From Massospora cicadina (taxonomy: Eukaryota; Entomophthoromycota; Entomophthoromycetes; Entomophthorales; Entomophthoraceae), in NCBI GenBank assembly GCA_022478985.1, contig JAKSZP010013588.1, positions 1 through 64,000 of the forward strand: 64,000 bases of DNA, in the 5' to 3' direction. Positions 46,770 through 57,322 of the stretch are shown one piece after another. The notes under the pieces were generated by a model. It was not told where the DNA came from. It saw only the letters and a program-made list of their open reading frames with translations, and did not search any database. The number at the start of each line of letters is the position of its first letter. The stretch's first letter is position 1. A program made the translations under genes and the position numbers.

Positions 46770-48970
46770 CATTCAGAAGCTATGGGTTATGGCTATTCTT
46801 GATACTGACTCCCTAATCAATATAATATCGCGAAGCATATCAAGTAAATTAAGCTGTCACATGGCTTTATATACTAATAAGAGTATGGAACTGCGGGTCC
46901 AGACAGTACTCACATTATTAGTGCTTACTCCTTACCCATTCGTATTGAGAGCTTATCTTATTGGCACCTGCTGTGGCCTTGGATAACAACAATTATTATA
47001 TGCTTATTGGCACTCAGTTCATGATTAAGTAAACAAAATCATCAACATGAAACAGGTTATCTCTCTCTGCTCAACTATGAGGTTCTTTAAGTTTCAATCA
47101 ATAAAGATCACAGCAAGAAAGAATAATCTTGCCTGGTTGAATACCCTTCTTCTGCATTAATTTCTTGTTACACAACTTCCAAGCGAAATACAAAGAAACT
47201 GCATGACACAATGGACGCTTTGGAGGATACTTTTTATGCCTCAGAAGAGGTGTTAATTAAGTCTACTGAACAGCAAATAAATGACACAAAGATTAGCTTT
47301 AAGACCCCTGTCACTTTTTGTTATGAATAACAAGCAACGATGGAGTTAGTCCTTTTGAGCCTCTAGTATTGCCTGGTATATTAGATCCTGCTTACTGCGA
47401 TATAGCAATATCCTATTATATAACCTTACTAATAGGACATTATCAGGAAAAAAATCAAGAGATAGGAAAAGGCCTGCTGATCCTAATCAAGGGATATTGA
47501 AAATATTCACTTTATTAATTCCATGTTAGATATGGGCCTACCTACTAACAATTTGTTATGTACTTTTCCTAACGTTCATATTTCAGCTGAATTAACTCCA
47601 GGCAAGATTAAAGTTCACTCTTTATTTGATGCCTACAGCGAAAAGTTTTATAAATCTGATACTAACTATGGGCACATGAAGAATTGGAGCCACACAAATG
47701 ATGTTAGTGATTCTAGTCCAATCCGCTCCTAATCTTATCACAAATCAAAGGTCAAAGAGCAAAAAATGAGGACCATCCCAGGCAGTTATTAGGCGCTAGA
47801 TTACTAGTACCTTCCCAAAGCCCTTTGTTGTCCCCCTTCTTTATTATAAAAAAATGATGTCATCAGGTAGTTAGGGACTACCAAAAATTGGACAACCTCA
47901 TGAAAAAGGATAGGTATCTTATCCCTCACATTAATGACTCTCTTATACAACTCTCTGGTTCCAAATCGTTTTCTGCTATGGACTTGCACGCGGATATTGG
48001 CAAATGGACCTTTTCCCAAGATCAGGATAATTATGCCAACATTTGCAGTGAAGGAATATTTCATCCCGCTCAAATACCTCGAGGGTTGTGCAATGCACCC
48101 ACCTAATTCCAATGAGCGATGAATCATATCCTACAAGATCTTAAGTTAAGTTGTGTGATAATCTATTTTGATGACATCACAATTTTTTTAAAAATTTAAT
48201 GATTATCTTAATCATCTAAAAGAAGATTTTCAACGCCTTTGTGATTCTAACAATGATTAAAAACCATCAAAATGCATATTTTTTCAAAAGAAATTAGACT
48301 TTCTTGGGCATGCTATCTCACAGGAAGGGGTTCACCCCCTACAAGATAAAGTTGAAGCAATATAAAAAATGCCTTCGCCTCAAAACCTATGAGATATTTA
48401 GGTGTTTTTGGGTATGATAAGATATAACCATCAATTCATCCCAAAGTTCGCTCAACTAAGTGAGCCTCTCATTCAATTATTGACTAAGAACACTTCTTTT
48501 TATTGGGGTGCTGATAAAAGGCCACATTAGAGATGTTAAAGAAGTTGTTACAAGAACGTCCAATCTTGTGCCACCCAGATTATGGTGAACCTTTTATTTT
48601 GTTTACCAATGCCTTGGCTAAACTTTTGGAGCCATCCTGTCCCAATTAGTAATAATGGTGTGGATCATCCATTTTCATATTTCAGCAAAATGCTTTCAAA
48701 AGCTGAACGCAACTATAGCATCAAAGATAAGGAGTGAATGGCTGTCTTACTGAAAAATATTACCACCCCTTCTTATTAAGGAAGTAGCTTTGCCTTGGAT
48801 AAAAACCATGCCTCCTTGAAATGATTAAAAAATATGAAGGATTATACCAGACGTCTGGCTTGTTGGGCCTTGAAGCTCCAAAATTATGATATGAGTATTG
48901 AATGCCGAGCTAAGAATCAACATATGAATGTTGATGGGTTGACTCGCTTGCCTGTCCTTCGCAAAGATAA
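46770..48970 (+). pseudogene. Ty3/gypsy-1 pol: protease, RT, RNase H
   Basis: The protease core reads AILDTDSLINIISRS at about 46,790, with DTD where active enzymes have D-T/S-G. RT: KKDRYLIPHINDSLIQLSG and SAMDLHADIG (47,900-48,000), PRGLCNAPT, and YFDDI (48,164-48,178), then DFLGHAISQEGVHPL (48,298-48,345) and FLGMIRYNHQFIPKFAQL. RNase H end: TRRLACWALKLQNYDMSIE and NVDGLTRLP (48,834-48,955). All are typical of Ty3/gypsy pol. Several stops and frame shifts between the blocks make it a pseudogene. Confidence 0.8.
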
Positions 48971-49135
48971 TAGTAAAGCAGAGAGAATGCATGATCTCCT
49001 TATGACCCTGATGCTTGGGACAACAAGTTTGAACCAGTTAAGAAAAGCTAGCGTGACACTCCTGAAACACCAAAGTTAGGAGTGGGAATTTATATAAAAG
49101 TAGGGGAAAAAAGTTGCCCTATCTTCAACCCTCTC

Positions 49136-49800
49136 TTTTAGTACTAGTAGTTCCCAACCCAAGAAAGGGTTCCTTTATGCATCTTTATTTACATTATGCT
49201 AAACAAAGGAATTAGATAAAATTAAAAATTTCGAGCATAGTGCCGCGGCATTAGCCTAAGCATCCATTATAGAAGGGGAAGAGGGGGCGTGGATTTTCAT
49301 CAGGCTTAGGCTTCAGGTGGCGAGCAAAAGCGGAAAAAAGGGGTGGGAGTGTCAGCGGCATGTTCCAGAAGGAGAAAGAGGTGGGGGTTCTCCTAATCAT
49401 TGAAGCCAACGTTGTGCATCGCCTTGACATATTTGCAAGTTGAAATTTGGCAAAGGTATCTAGATCAGTCACACAAGTGAATGATTTAATGCATTGGTGG
49501 GTTTGGGGGTAGTTAAGGTCCTAGTGTGAAGATCTCCTGCATTGATGCACATGCGGCCAGCTACAAAAGCTAGTTCCTTGATATTAAATTTGGCAACTTT
49601 GGGGAAATCTATAGGGAAGTTAGGTATTGGGAATCTCTTGCAAAGTGGCTTAATCACCATATGGAGGACTATGCGGAGGAGAGAGTTGGTGGGGGCAGCG
49701 GCTGTTTTTTCAGCTTTCTGATAGATTGTTTGTAAATTGAAAAAATGATCAAGGATGGAAATGGCGGCAGGGAGTAGAATTGGGGGGGTGCTATAATTGG
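49136..49800 (-). mobile_element. ORF1-only element fragment I with LINE-2-type 3' end
   Basis: In sense the 3' end reads AATAAAGATGC...TCTTGGGTTGGGAAC...TAGTACTAAAAG, nearly the same as the last 50 bases of LINE-2. The body has no RT. It decodes to FPIPNFPIDFPK...KELAFVAGRMCINAGDL (49,660-49,469), which aligns with FPLNLPDSL...AEIAVMNVATL of element E. It is a 5'-truncated insertion splitting gypsy-1 between RNase H and integrase. The TSD is not clear. Confidence 0.6.
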
Positions 49801-49829
49801 CCTTTATAATGAAACCTGCTTTTATGGAG

Positions 49830-50740
49830 TCTCACAACACCCTTGGTCACAGAGGAGTGCAGAAAATCTATGAGTGGATTAGAGATCAGTACTATTGGAA
49901 GGAAATTATGGAATCCATGATCAAAGTCCTGGATACCTAACTAACCTTTAAAAACTCAATCCATTTTTAAGACCAAATATCAATATCAACATATTACTCC
50001 TCAACAACCATTCCACACGATAAGCTTAGATTTGGTAGGTTCCCTACCCTAGATTACCAGTGGAAATAAATACATACTATTAGGCATTGATCACTATACT
50101 ATTGGGTTGAAGCCACTGCTCTTCTGTCCCAAACTGCAAAGGCTACCGCAACATTACTTCATCAGTATATCTTCACTCTCCATGGTTGCCCCAATTTCTT
50201 CTCTGCAACAATGGAAAGTATTTAACTCTATCGTGATTAAAATCTTGGATACCTCCATGTGAACACAACTATTCTCAGCCCCATTAAACCTTCTACAAAT
50301 TCTACCGTAGAGAGAGCAAATGGAACTTTGGTTTCTATTGTATGAAAGATGGCGACTTCAGGCCCTTTGTATTGGGATCAATTTTTGCCTAGTGCGCTTA
50401 TAGCCTATCATGTTAGTTACCACCAAATCTTAATAATGTCTACTTACTGCATCTTATATGTCAAAATCCTGTGGTACCCGCCCTCCTGAATAAAGATATT
50501 TTTTCTGCTAAACCTGACGATCCTGACAAAGCTATGAAGAGGTTATCCTAATACATAACTCAAATGCAAACTGATGCCATGACCAACTTAGCAAAATCTG
50601 TTACTAGAGAGGTTAAAGAAGTTAATAAGCTTAGACAGCATCTCCCCTCTTTTCAGATATCAGATTTGATTTTATACAGTCACAATCGCATCACCCCCAT
50701 AAAGTGGAAAACTTGTGTCCATTTAGGAAGGACATTTTGT
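49830..50740 (+). pseudogene. Ty3/gypsy-1 integrase
   Basis: The N-terminal zinc-binding part is recognisable (SHNTLGHRGVQKIYEWIRDQ, then YYWKEI, about 49,830-49,910). The core follows with SLDLVGSLP and NKYILLGIDHY (about 50,020-50,090), and a C-terminal stretch QTDAMTNLAKSV...QISDLILYSHNRI (50,564-50,710). The enzyme would join cDNA ends to host DNA. Catalytic D,D,E cannot all be placed because of frame breaks. Confidence 0.7.
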
Positions 50741-50860
50741 CATCATTTATGATAGGGGCAATATTTTTTAAAAAGTCCTTTACTTCTGGAGTCACTATAA
50801 ACAGGGTAAATGAGCTATTATATGCCCATATTCTCCCCCCCAAAATTCTTGAAGGGGCTA

Positions 50861-51650
50861 TGTCAGATAATTAGATGTTTGACTATTGGAAAAGAATGTC
50901 CAGGCGCCAAATAGTTTAACTAATATTAGAAACTCTGAACCTAATTTTCAGTGGAATGGTTATGAACAGAGTAATAATTTTACTCCTAATCCTTGGCTGG
51001 AATGCTGGCATCAAGGATACAAAGTCCCTGCAAACTTTTGGCAGAATAGATGAACTTTCAGGGAAGCTCACTTGTATACTAATTTTGAATTTAATGCTAC
51101 CTCCTAAGAGAAAACAATTCCTCTTATAGATCTGAAGGGGCCCAAAGGCTAAAAATATTTTTCCCCTAATCAAGAATAAAAATTCTTTAATCAACCAAAG
51201 TGAGAATATTTTGATGGTGGGTGATTGGTAAAATATATTAAGTCATTTCTACATGGATTCATCATAAATGCTTTTGACCAATCATCGAGGACTGAGTGGT
51301 ACCAGAGTGAAAAGATTTAAGAGGATTTTAATAGGTTGATCTTCTTAGCTAAAACTTTTCCTCTCAATCATAAATGTGTCAATTCAGATTCAAAACGCCT
51401 CACATTGAATAATAATTCAGACCAAAATTAGAGCGTTAATCAATATGAGTCTTGAACCTAGATTAATTGGATGTACATGCATATTGAAAAGCTAAGGATG
51501 CATATTGAAAGCTTGTTAATGCATCAATTTCCATATTGGCATTCCAAGTTTTTCCTTATGTGTAAAAATCCCCTGAAGCCTAGCCACCTTTGTAGGCCCT
51601 AAACTTAGTCTAAAATTTTCTTTTTATATAATTATTAAATGATTATAGTT
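50861..51650 (+). repeat. 3' LTR of Ty3/gypsy-1 (interrupted)
   Basis: It starts TGTCAGATAATTAGATG after a purine-rich GAAGGGGCTA that may be the remnant polypurine tract. It matches the 5' LTR up to about 51,650, where element H begins. The rest of the LTR is not found beyond H. Confidence 0.6.
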
Positions 51651-53585
51651 CTTTATTTAACCAAGATAAGTGACTAGGGGGAGGACATTACCAAACGAAA
51701 AACTGAAAACTAAAACTAATGTAACTAATTGATTCAAATAAAACGCCCAAATGAGCCTATTGATGAAACACACTGAGTGAAACAAACAACTAGGCATGAA
51801 GCGGAGACTGCTTATCCCTTCATGGCGGAAGGGGAAGGGAGATTGGGAGGCTCAGCTTTGGCAGCAGCTTCCTCATCCCAGAGTAGGGTATGTGTCAAGG
51901 CAGATAGCTTGGGCGTTGGGGCATTGGTGGCATGTGGTTCAATATCACTAATGATTTGTATTCTGAGAAATTGCCAACTACAAAAAATGGCAGTGACATA
52001 TTTGGCTAAAGCTTTTTCAGCTTTAATGCAGGTGTTGGTAATTTAATTAATATGGCGATATTGTTTCAGATAATCTTAGCTTTAGTATTCCGTGTTACAG
52101 TTACCACGTTCTGGATGCCGTCATTGACATTTTTGTGCAATTCTTTCATATTAATCTTACTTTTTTGGGTGAGAGTTCAGGGATAACAGAAGGTGGAATA
52201 CCTCCTGTGAGCATCGCCACTGATTTGGCAGCAGCTTTGCATAGGGGACAACAATCTAGTGTGGCAGCAGCTTCTACTGCAAGCTGGTGGTCACTGTAGA
52301 ATGATTTGGCACTTGGCTGTGGGGCATATAAATAAGGGGAATTTGGCATCTTATTCTGCATTACAGAACCGCTCAATTTTGCAGAGATGATTCTTCAATG
52401 AGATTACCTGATTCGTCAATTTCAGCCAATAACTCCCATGGGTTCTAATTGGATTGATTTGGGGAATTGGCACATGGTTGAGGTTTGGTTGATTCATTGG
52501 AGGAAGTATGGGATCAAACTAGGGTCCAAGCTGAAGCTTGATTGGAGGGAGCATTTGTGGCACTGGGGTGAAGAGTAAGCTGATTTGTAACTGCAGGTGC
52601 AGCTGCAGCATCAGGCTTTGAGGGAGGGGGAGGTAGTATCATACTTCATACTGAAGCTGGCGCAGGTGAACAGCAGATTGGAGGCTGGTGGATGAAAAAT
52701 TAGTGCTGTCAGAAACAGCTAGGGATGGGCACTTGCGTTTTGAGTGTTTCAACTCAAAAAAGGATGGACAGATCCTCCATCCGCCCTCAAAGCGGGACCA
52801 GAATGGATGGTCAGGGGCAGTGAGATAATTACGTGAGGGGGAAATGACAAAGCAATTTTACTAAATTCAAGGCTGATCGTGGCATACACCTGAGGCCCAG
52901 CGATGCGTGTGGCCCCATTTGGGACCACAAATTGTAAGATCTGGTTGGCGCCATAGGCTGCTAAACCTTCCATCAGCTTCTGGTGGAGCACTTCAGGGGG
53001 AGGAGGTGGGTGGGCAAACCAGAGAACTGGATCACCAAGATGGTGTCCGTTGGGAGCCAGTCCAAGTTGTTAGAAGGGGAATATTGTTAAACATTAATGG
53101 CACCATTGCCGCAGTAGCTGCATTGGCTTCACAGGGAAAGCTGAGATCAAAGTACCCCTTATAGGGGCGAAAGTCTATAAAACATGCTGGTGTCATCACC
53201 TCCTGAGCCATTTTGATAATGGCTTGATTGTCATAGGGGAAGAATTTCCCATATTCAACCCTAAGGCCAAAACGCATGTTGCCCCAGGGGACCACCATGG
53301 GTTAGTGGGGCACCGCTTGGGTTTGGGTGAGATGGGCATCGAGATCCTTGGGAGAAACGAATCATACCAAGAGTTAGGAATGACTGGGTGAGCCAGTTTG
53401 AGTGCGTTTTACTGTCAGATGTAAAATGGAGGGGGAGAGTTTCGCCACTTCCCCATGCTGGGACAGTCAGTGGGGGATCCACCAACATCAGAGCAAGACT
53501 TCAGTGTGCAATTAAGTGTTTGAATTTAATTTACTGAAATTAATTTGCTCAGAAAGTTATGCCGATCAGAGAGAGTGATCTTTTA
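51650..53585 (-). mobile_element. ORF1-only non-autonomous LINE derivative, copy H
   Basis: A second copy of element E on the minus strand: the same order of protein segments, and a related 3' end (GTCCTCCCCCTAGTCAC...AATAAAG). It sits in the 3' LTR of gypsy-1. A small stem GATCA/TGATC lies at 53,564-53,580 near the presumed 5' end. More decayed than E, and no TSD could be identified, so a rearrangement at one edge is possible. Confidence 0.65.
51800..53488 (-). pseudogene. ORF1-like protein of element H
   Basis: Segments in order: PWGNMRFGLRVEYGKFFPY and FIDFRPYKGYFDLSF (53,298-53,032); HQKLMEGLAAYGANQILQF, the second RRM-like part (52,991-52,749); NPWELLAEIDESGNL (about 52,400); SDHQLAVEAAATL and the C-terminal domain (52,376-51,950). 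Each aligns with element E. The conservation of the whole layout in two diverged copies indicates that E/H is a defined family rather than a chance LINE deletion. Confidence 0.65.
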
Positions 53586-53589
53586 ATCC

Positions 53590-55540
53590 CTTGATGTCTA
53601 ATATACTTCTGAAAGTCTTCTTTAAGCTAAGAATGTATACTTGCAACTGAGTCCTGGAAGTAAAAGCAGACACAATGGCAGTAATTGCTTCATCCAAATT
53701 AAACTGACCACAGGCCACCAAAGTTTGAGTCTCACTATAGAACTGATGAGCAAAATATTTTATTAATTTATTTCATAGGGTTGTTTACCCATAAAAGCCT
53801 GTTTTTGAGAGGAAAAGTTTACTAACTTCTTAATTCTTTGATCAACACCTCTTTGACCTGAGACCAAGTAGTGCAAGTCATTAAGTGGGGTACTATGATA
53901 TCCTGGACCAATTTATTGAGACAATTAGGCAAGTAATTCATTTTCTGATGATCAGTGGCCTGACTCAGAGCCTTTTCGTATAGATAGAGGAAGGAGATAA
54001 ATGCTGACTTCCCCAGAGAGTACTTGTCTTTAAATACTGGCTTGAAACTCATTGGAGCATTGACCTTAAAACATGAACTCCAGGGTGTTCAGATTGAGTA
54101 GAAACATAAGAGTTAGAATCAGAAACTTGAGAAGAAAATGGAGTGTAGGGGCCTACGGTCTCAGTAAAAATTTTGCAAATCCATCAATTGAATTCAACAT
54201 GCCCCACTTTTTCATACAACCAACGAGATAGTTTATAAATTTGCTCCTGTTGAGCACTGTACTTAAGTTCCAAAGTTTCAATTTTGGCTTGGAGCATCTC
54301 ACCTTTTGATTTGTAAGCCTGAAACAGGATGTTGGTGTCCTTCGCCCATTTACCCAGATTACTCAGTTCATAGAGAGAGATTGAAGTGACAGGAGGGGAT
54401 CAATCTTTACCCCCTCAGATGTTAAATTACATTCCTTGGCCACTTTTAAAAATTGGTCACATAAGAGATCCACCATACTCAATAAAAAGTCGACTTGTTG
54501 AAGGGATCCTGAATACCCATCAGCGCCTGGGGCCCCTGAGGTCCATCTGCCCTGAGGGGTCCCTGAGGTCCATCTGCACCTGGTGGTCAACGGGGCCCTT
54601 CAACACCAGGGGGTCCTCTTGGACCTACGATCCCAGGTAGACCATGGGGTCCTTAACCCCAGGATGACCCATAGTGCCAGAAGTTTTCTCTACCTCAATG
54701 ACTCAGGATTGGATTCCTGAGTACAATTGCTTCAATTTAGAAAGTAGATTTCTGATTTCTGCTTCCATTTCTCAACTCTACTCAGAAAGTTGAGAAATTC
54801 CCACTTTCCATTCTTGCTGACTTTCCCAGACTCGTTGTGGAAACTGTAATTCAATGAAGCTGGACATCCCATGGTGAAGCTGAATAAGCTGTTGATGTAC
54901 TTCTTTTAAAAAGGTCCGATTATTTATGATGGCATCTTGATTATCTTTGCTAAATCTAAAGCATATTTGAAAAACTTGGTAACATATTTATTCAAGGACT
55001 GAAGTCCTTAAGTAAATCGAGCTTCCCTTGATGATGCATTCCCACAACCAGTAATAGATGGTGTAGGGTAGGTTTACAAGCTGAAGCAAATGTTGCTCAG
55101 TGCTAATTCCTGGCATTTGGGAGATTTTCAACACTTCTCCTAAGATAGAGGGTACAGCATTAGAACGAGATCAGGTGGAACGGATTCCAGGAACTAAGGC
55201 TCCCTCAAGCATTTGATTAAATATCATTTTTTAAAACCTCAGGAGGGATTTGAAAATTCGCTGTAAAGCTGATTTTAGGATTATAAAATTATAAATTAGC
55301 ACGGAATTCCAAAGTGGACAGTACTCTTGGGATTTCAATTCTAGATGAACAGATCCATTGTAAAATAAGCCATGCTCATGGTCTTGAGCTTCTTCAGGTA
55401 AAATTGTGAATCCATAATAGTGACAGACGTGTTCATGGTGTGTAACTCAGAGTAGCCCCTGTAGTGAGCACCATTATTGAAGTTTTGAATTACACTTCCA
55501 ATGGGGCAGGTTTTCTCTTGAAGTTACATTAAGTGGATTC
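53590..55540 (-). pseudogene. Ty3/gypsy-2 gag with collagen-like tract
   Basis: On the minus strand the decayed frames give, in order, an N-terminal region (55,540-54,950), coiled-coil-like EIRNLLSKLKQLYSG (about 54,750), a Gly-X-Y tract (about 54,670-54,510), a second helical stretch (KGEMLQAKIETLELKYSAQ, about 54,300) and a capsid-like segment SFKPVFKDKYSLGKSAFIS...VQDIIVPHLMTCTTW (54,052-53,822) homologous to gypsy-1 gag. Its orientation is opposite to the RNase H/integrase at 55,790 onward. Confidence 0.55.
54510..54670 (-). repeat. Collagen-like Gly-X-Y coding tract in gypsy-2 gag
   Basis: One minus-strand frame reads GIVGPRGPPGVEGPR, stop, PPGADGPQGP, then RADGPQGPQ. Gly is at every third residue, with frequent Pro at X, flanked by further GHPG-like remnants. 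The DNA shows a repeat of GGACCTCAGGGACC type. Helical segments flank it on both sides. Confidence 0.6.
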
Positions 55541-55789
55541 TACAAAAAGTGATATATAAAATAAAATCAAGTTAAACTCGATCTAATTCTTTATCTAAAC
55601 GATTGGATATTTATAGGTTTTGATTTGGTTCATAATCTATCAGTGCTAAATAATCTCTGTGCGATCAAATCTTCAATCAATTGATTGGGGTGAGGTTGAT
55701 CGTTTCTATTATGCTGATAGTTTGAGATGAATTAAGCTCTCCTTTCAATAAATCCAGGGGGATTGATGGATTAGAATCTCCGGGGACAA

Positions 55790-57257
55790 GAGAATTCTGA
55801 GTAATCCAGACAAAGTGTTTGGCAGTTATCTACGCGTGTAAGCAGTTTTTGGGTATATTTTATGGCTTGCATTTCACTGTAGTGACTGATCATGCATCCC
55901 TTCAATAGTTACATAATTTGAAAGAGCCCAAAGGCCGGTTAGCCATTGGGCCCTGAAATTATTAGCTTACAATTTAACGTTCAGCATCAACCTTGTGTCA
56001 AACATCAAAACACTGATTGGGTTTCTCGCTTTCCCTCCGTGGTCTTGGCAGCTTATATTGCTGATAAATTGTTTAATAAAAATGCTAAACCAAAATTTTG
56101 ATAATTACCCAGCTGAAGTTCAACGCTCACTATGAAAATTGATAAAGAACCCTTCATTTAACATGGTAAACTTTATAAGGTTATCAATGATCAACACCAT
56201 TGTATTCCTCAGCCAATGGAACAAACTGATAAAATCATTGGAGCTTATAAGGCGATGGGTCATGCGGTTTTAAAAAGACATTTGAGTAGCTAGAAACAGC
56301 AACCCTGTTAGGAATCAATTTTGATACTAATGAGACCCTTCAGTGCTGCAAGGAATGTCAAGTGGATTACCCTACAGAAAAGCAACTTCTTATCAGCTAG
56401 TTAAACTAAACTTCACTTGACATACCATTTCAATTGATGTCGTAGGCCTTTGTCTAATACATCAGGACATTTCAAATACATCATTGTGGCCATTTATCAC
56501 CTCACCAATTGTGTGAGGTCAAGGAAATTCAAGACTTGGGCGCTATTACAACAAGTCAAGTCTACCTTAGAAATGTCATATATCACTATGGATGTCCTCA
56601 GTTTCTATTGATGGATATTGCAACTTATAATACCTCCCAAACAATTGCTAACATCAACGATTTTATGGTTATACATGGCGTAGTATCTACATCCTACCAT
56701 CCTGAGACCAATGGTGAAGTGAAATGAGTAAATGGTACCGTCGTTGGATGTTATATAAGATAGTTATGGGTAAGGGATCCAGATAGAAACTTCATTTGCC
56801 TTCCGTCATATTTGCATATAACATCTTGTTTACTCAACCATGAGGCATTCGCCATTTGCATTGCTCAATGGGAAGCAACCGGCCATTCCATCGATCTTGT
56901 ATTTGTGCATGGCTCAAGAAAGAGTGAGCCCTAATGCCAATCTAGAGAATTTGAATAGAACTTTGATTCAATTGCAGGGCGGAGCTTACTCTAATGCGTT
57001 GGCTTGAAAAGAAAGATCTTGGAAGCATTATAACGAGAGTGGCAGACCAGGCCCCACTTTGTTGTGAGTGACTTTGTATATTATCATGATAATCATGGGT
57101 TTGGATAAATAAGAAAATTGGAGCACAGATAGAAAGGCCCTTTCTGAGATAATTGAGAAGACATCCACAGATGCCTACACTCTGAATGATCTTGTTAGAA
57201 ATCTCATTAACCAAGTGCATACTTAGTTCCTAAAACAATATCATCAGAGCTTCTCCA
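55790..57257 (+). pseudogene. Ty3/gypsy-2 RNase H and integrase
   Basis: RNase H: LAVIYACKQFLGIFYGLHF followed by VVTDHASLQ and LKEPKGRLA (55,810-55,960), with TAG in place of a Trp codon. Integrase core: HTISIDVVGLC (about 56,420), YHYGCPQFLLMDIATYNTS (56,580-56,635) and STSYHPETNGEVK (56,690-56,727), the typical HP(E)TNGQ-type box before the catalytic Glu. The distal end is cut by LINE-2 G at 57,273 and resumes at 63,411. Multiple stops. Upstream RT is missing. Confidence 0.75.
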
Positions 57258-57272
57258 ATGGCCCAAGCTCTC
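57258..57272. repeat. TSD of LINE-2 G (left); mate at 63,396-63,410
   Basis: ATGGCCCAAGCTCTC, a 15-bp perfect duplication of gypsy-2 sequence on both sides of G. Confidence 0.95.
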
Positions 57273-57322
57273 TTTTTTTTTAGTACTAGATGGTCCCAAC
57301 CCAAGGGGGGATTCATCGATGT

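Larger units (their letters stand above)
43225..51650 (+). mobile_element. Ty3/gypsy-1, decayed LTR retrotransposon
   Basis: Related terminal repeats at 43,225 onward and 50,861 onward bracket gag (about 44,290-46,400), protease (about 46,780-46,870), RT (about 47,860-48,480), RNase H (to about 48,970) and integrase (about 49,830-50,740). The order PR-RT-RH-IN is that of Ty3/gypsy elements. Stops of all three kinds occur throughout. Fragment I has inserted between RNase H and integrase, and element H interrupts the 3' LTR. No env-like ORF is seen. Confidence 0.8.

Noticed and set aside
44290..50740. Endogenous retrovirus with envelope gene
   Set aside because: The pol order and motifs fit Ty3/gypsy, but no env-like ORF or signal/transmembrane segment is visible after integrase.
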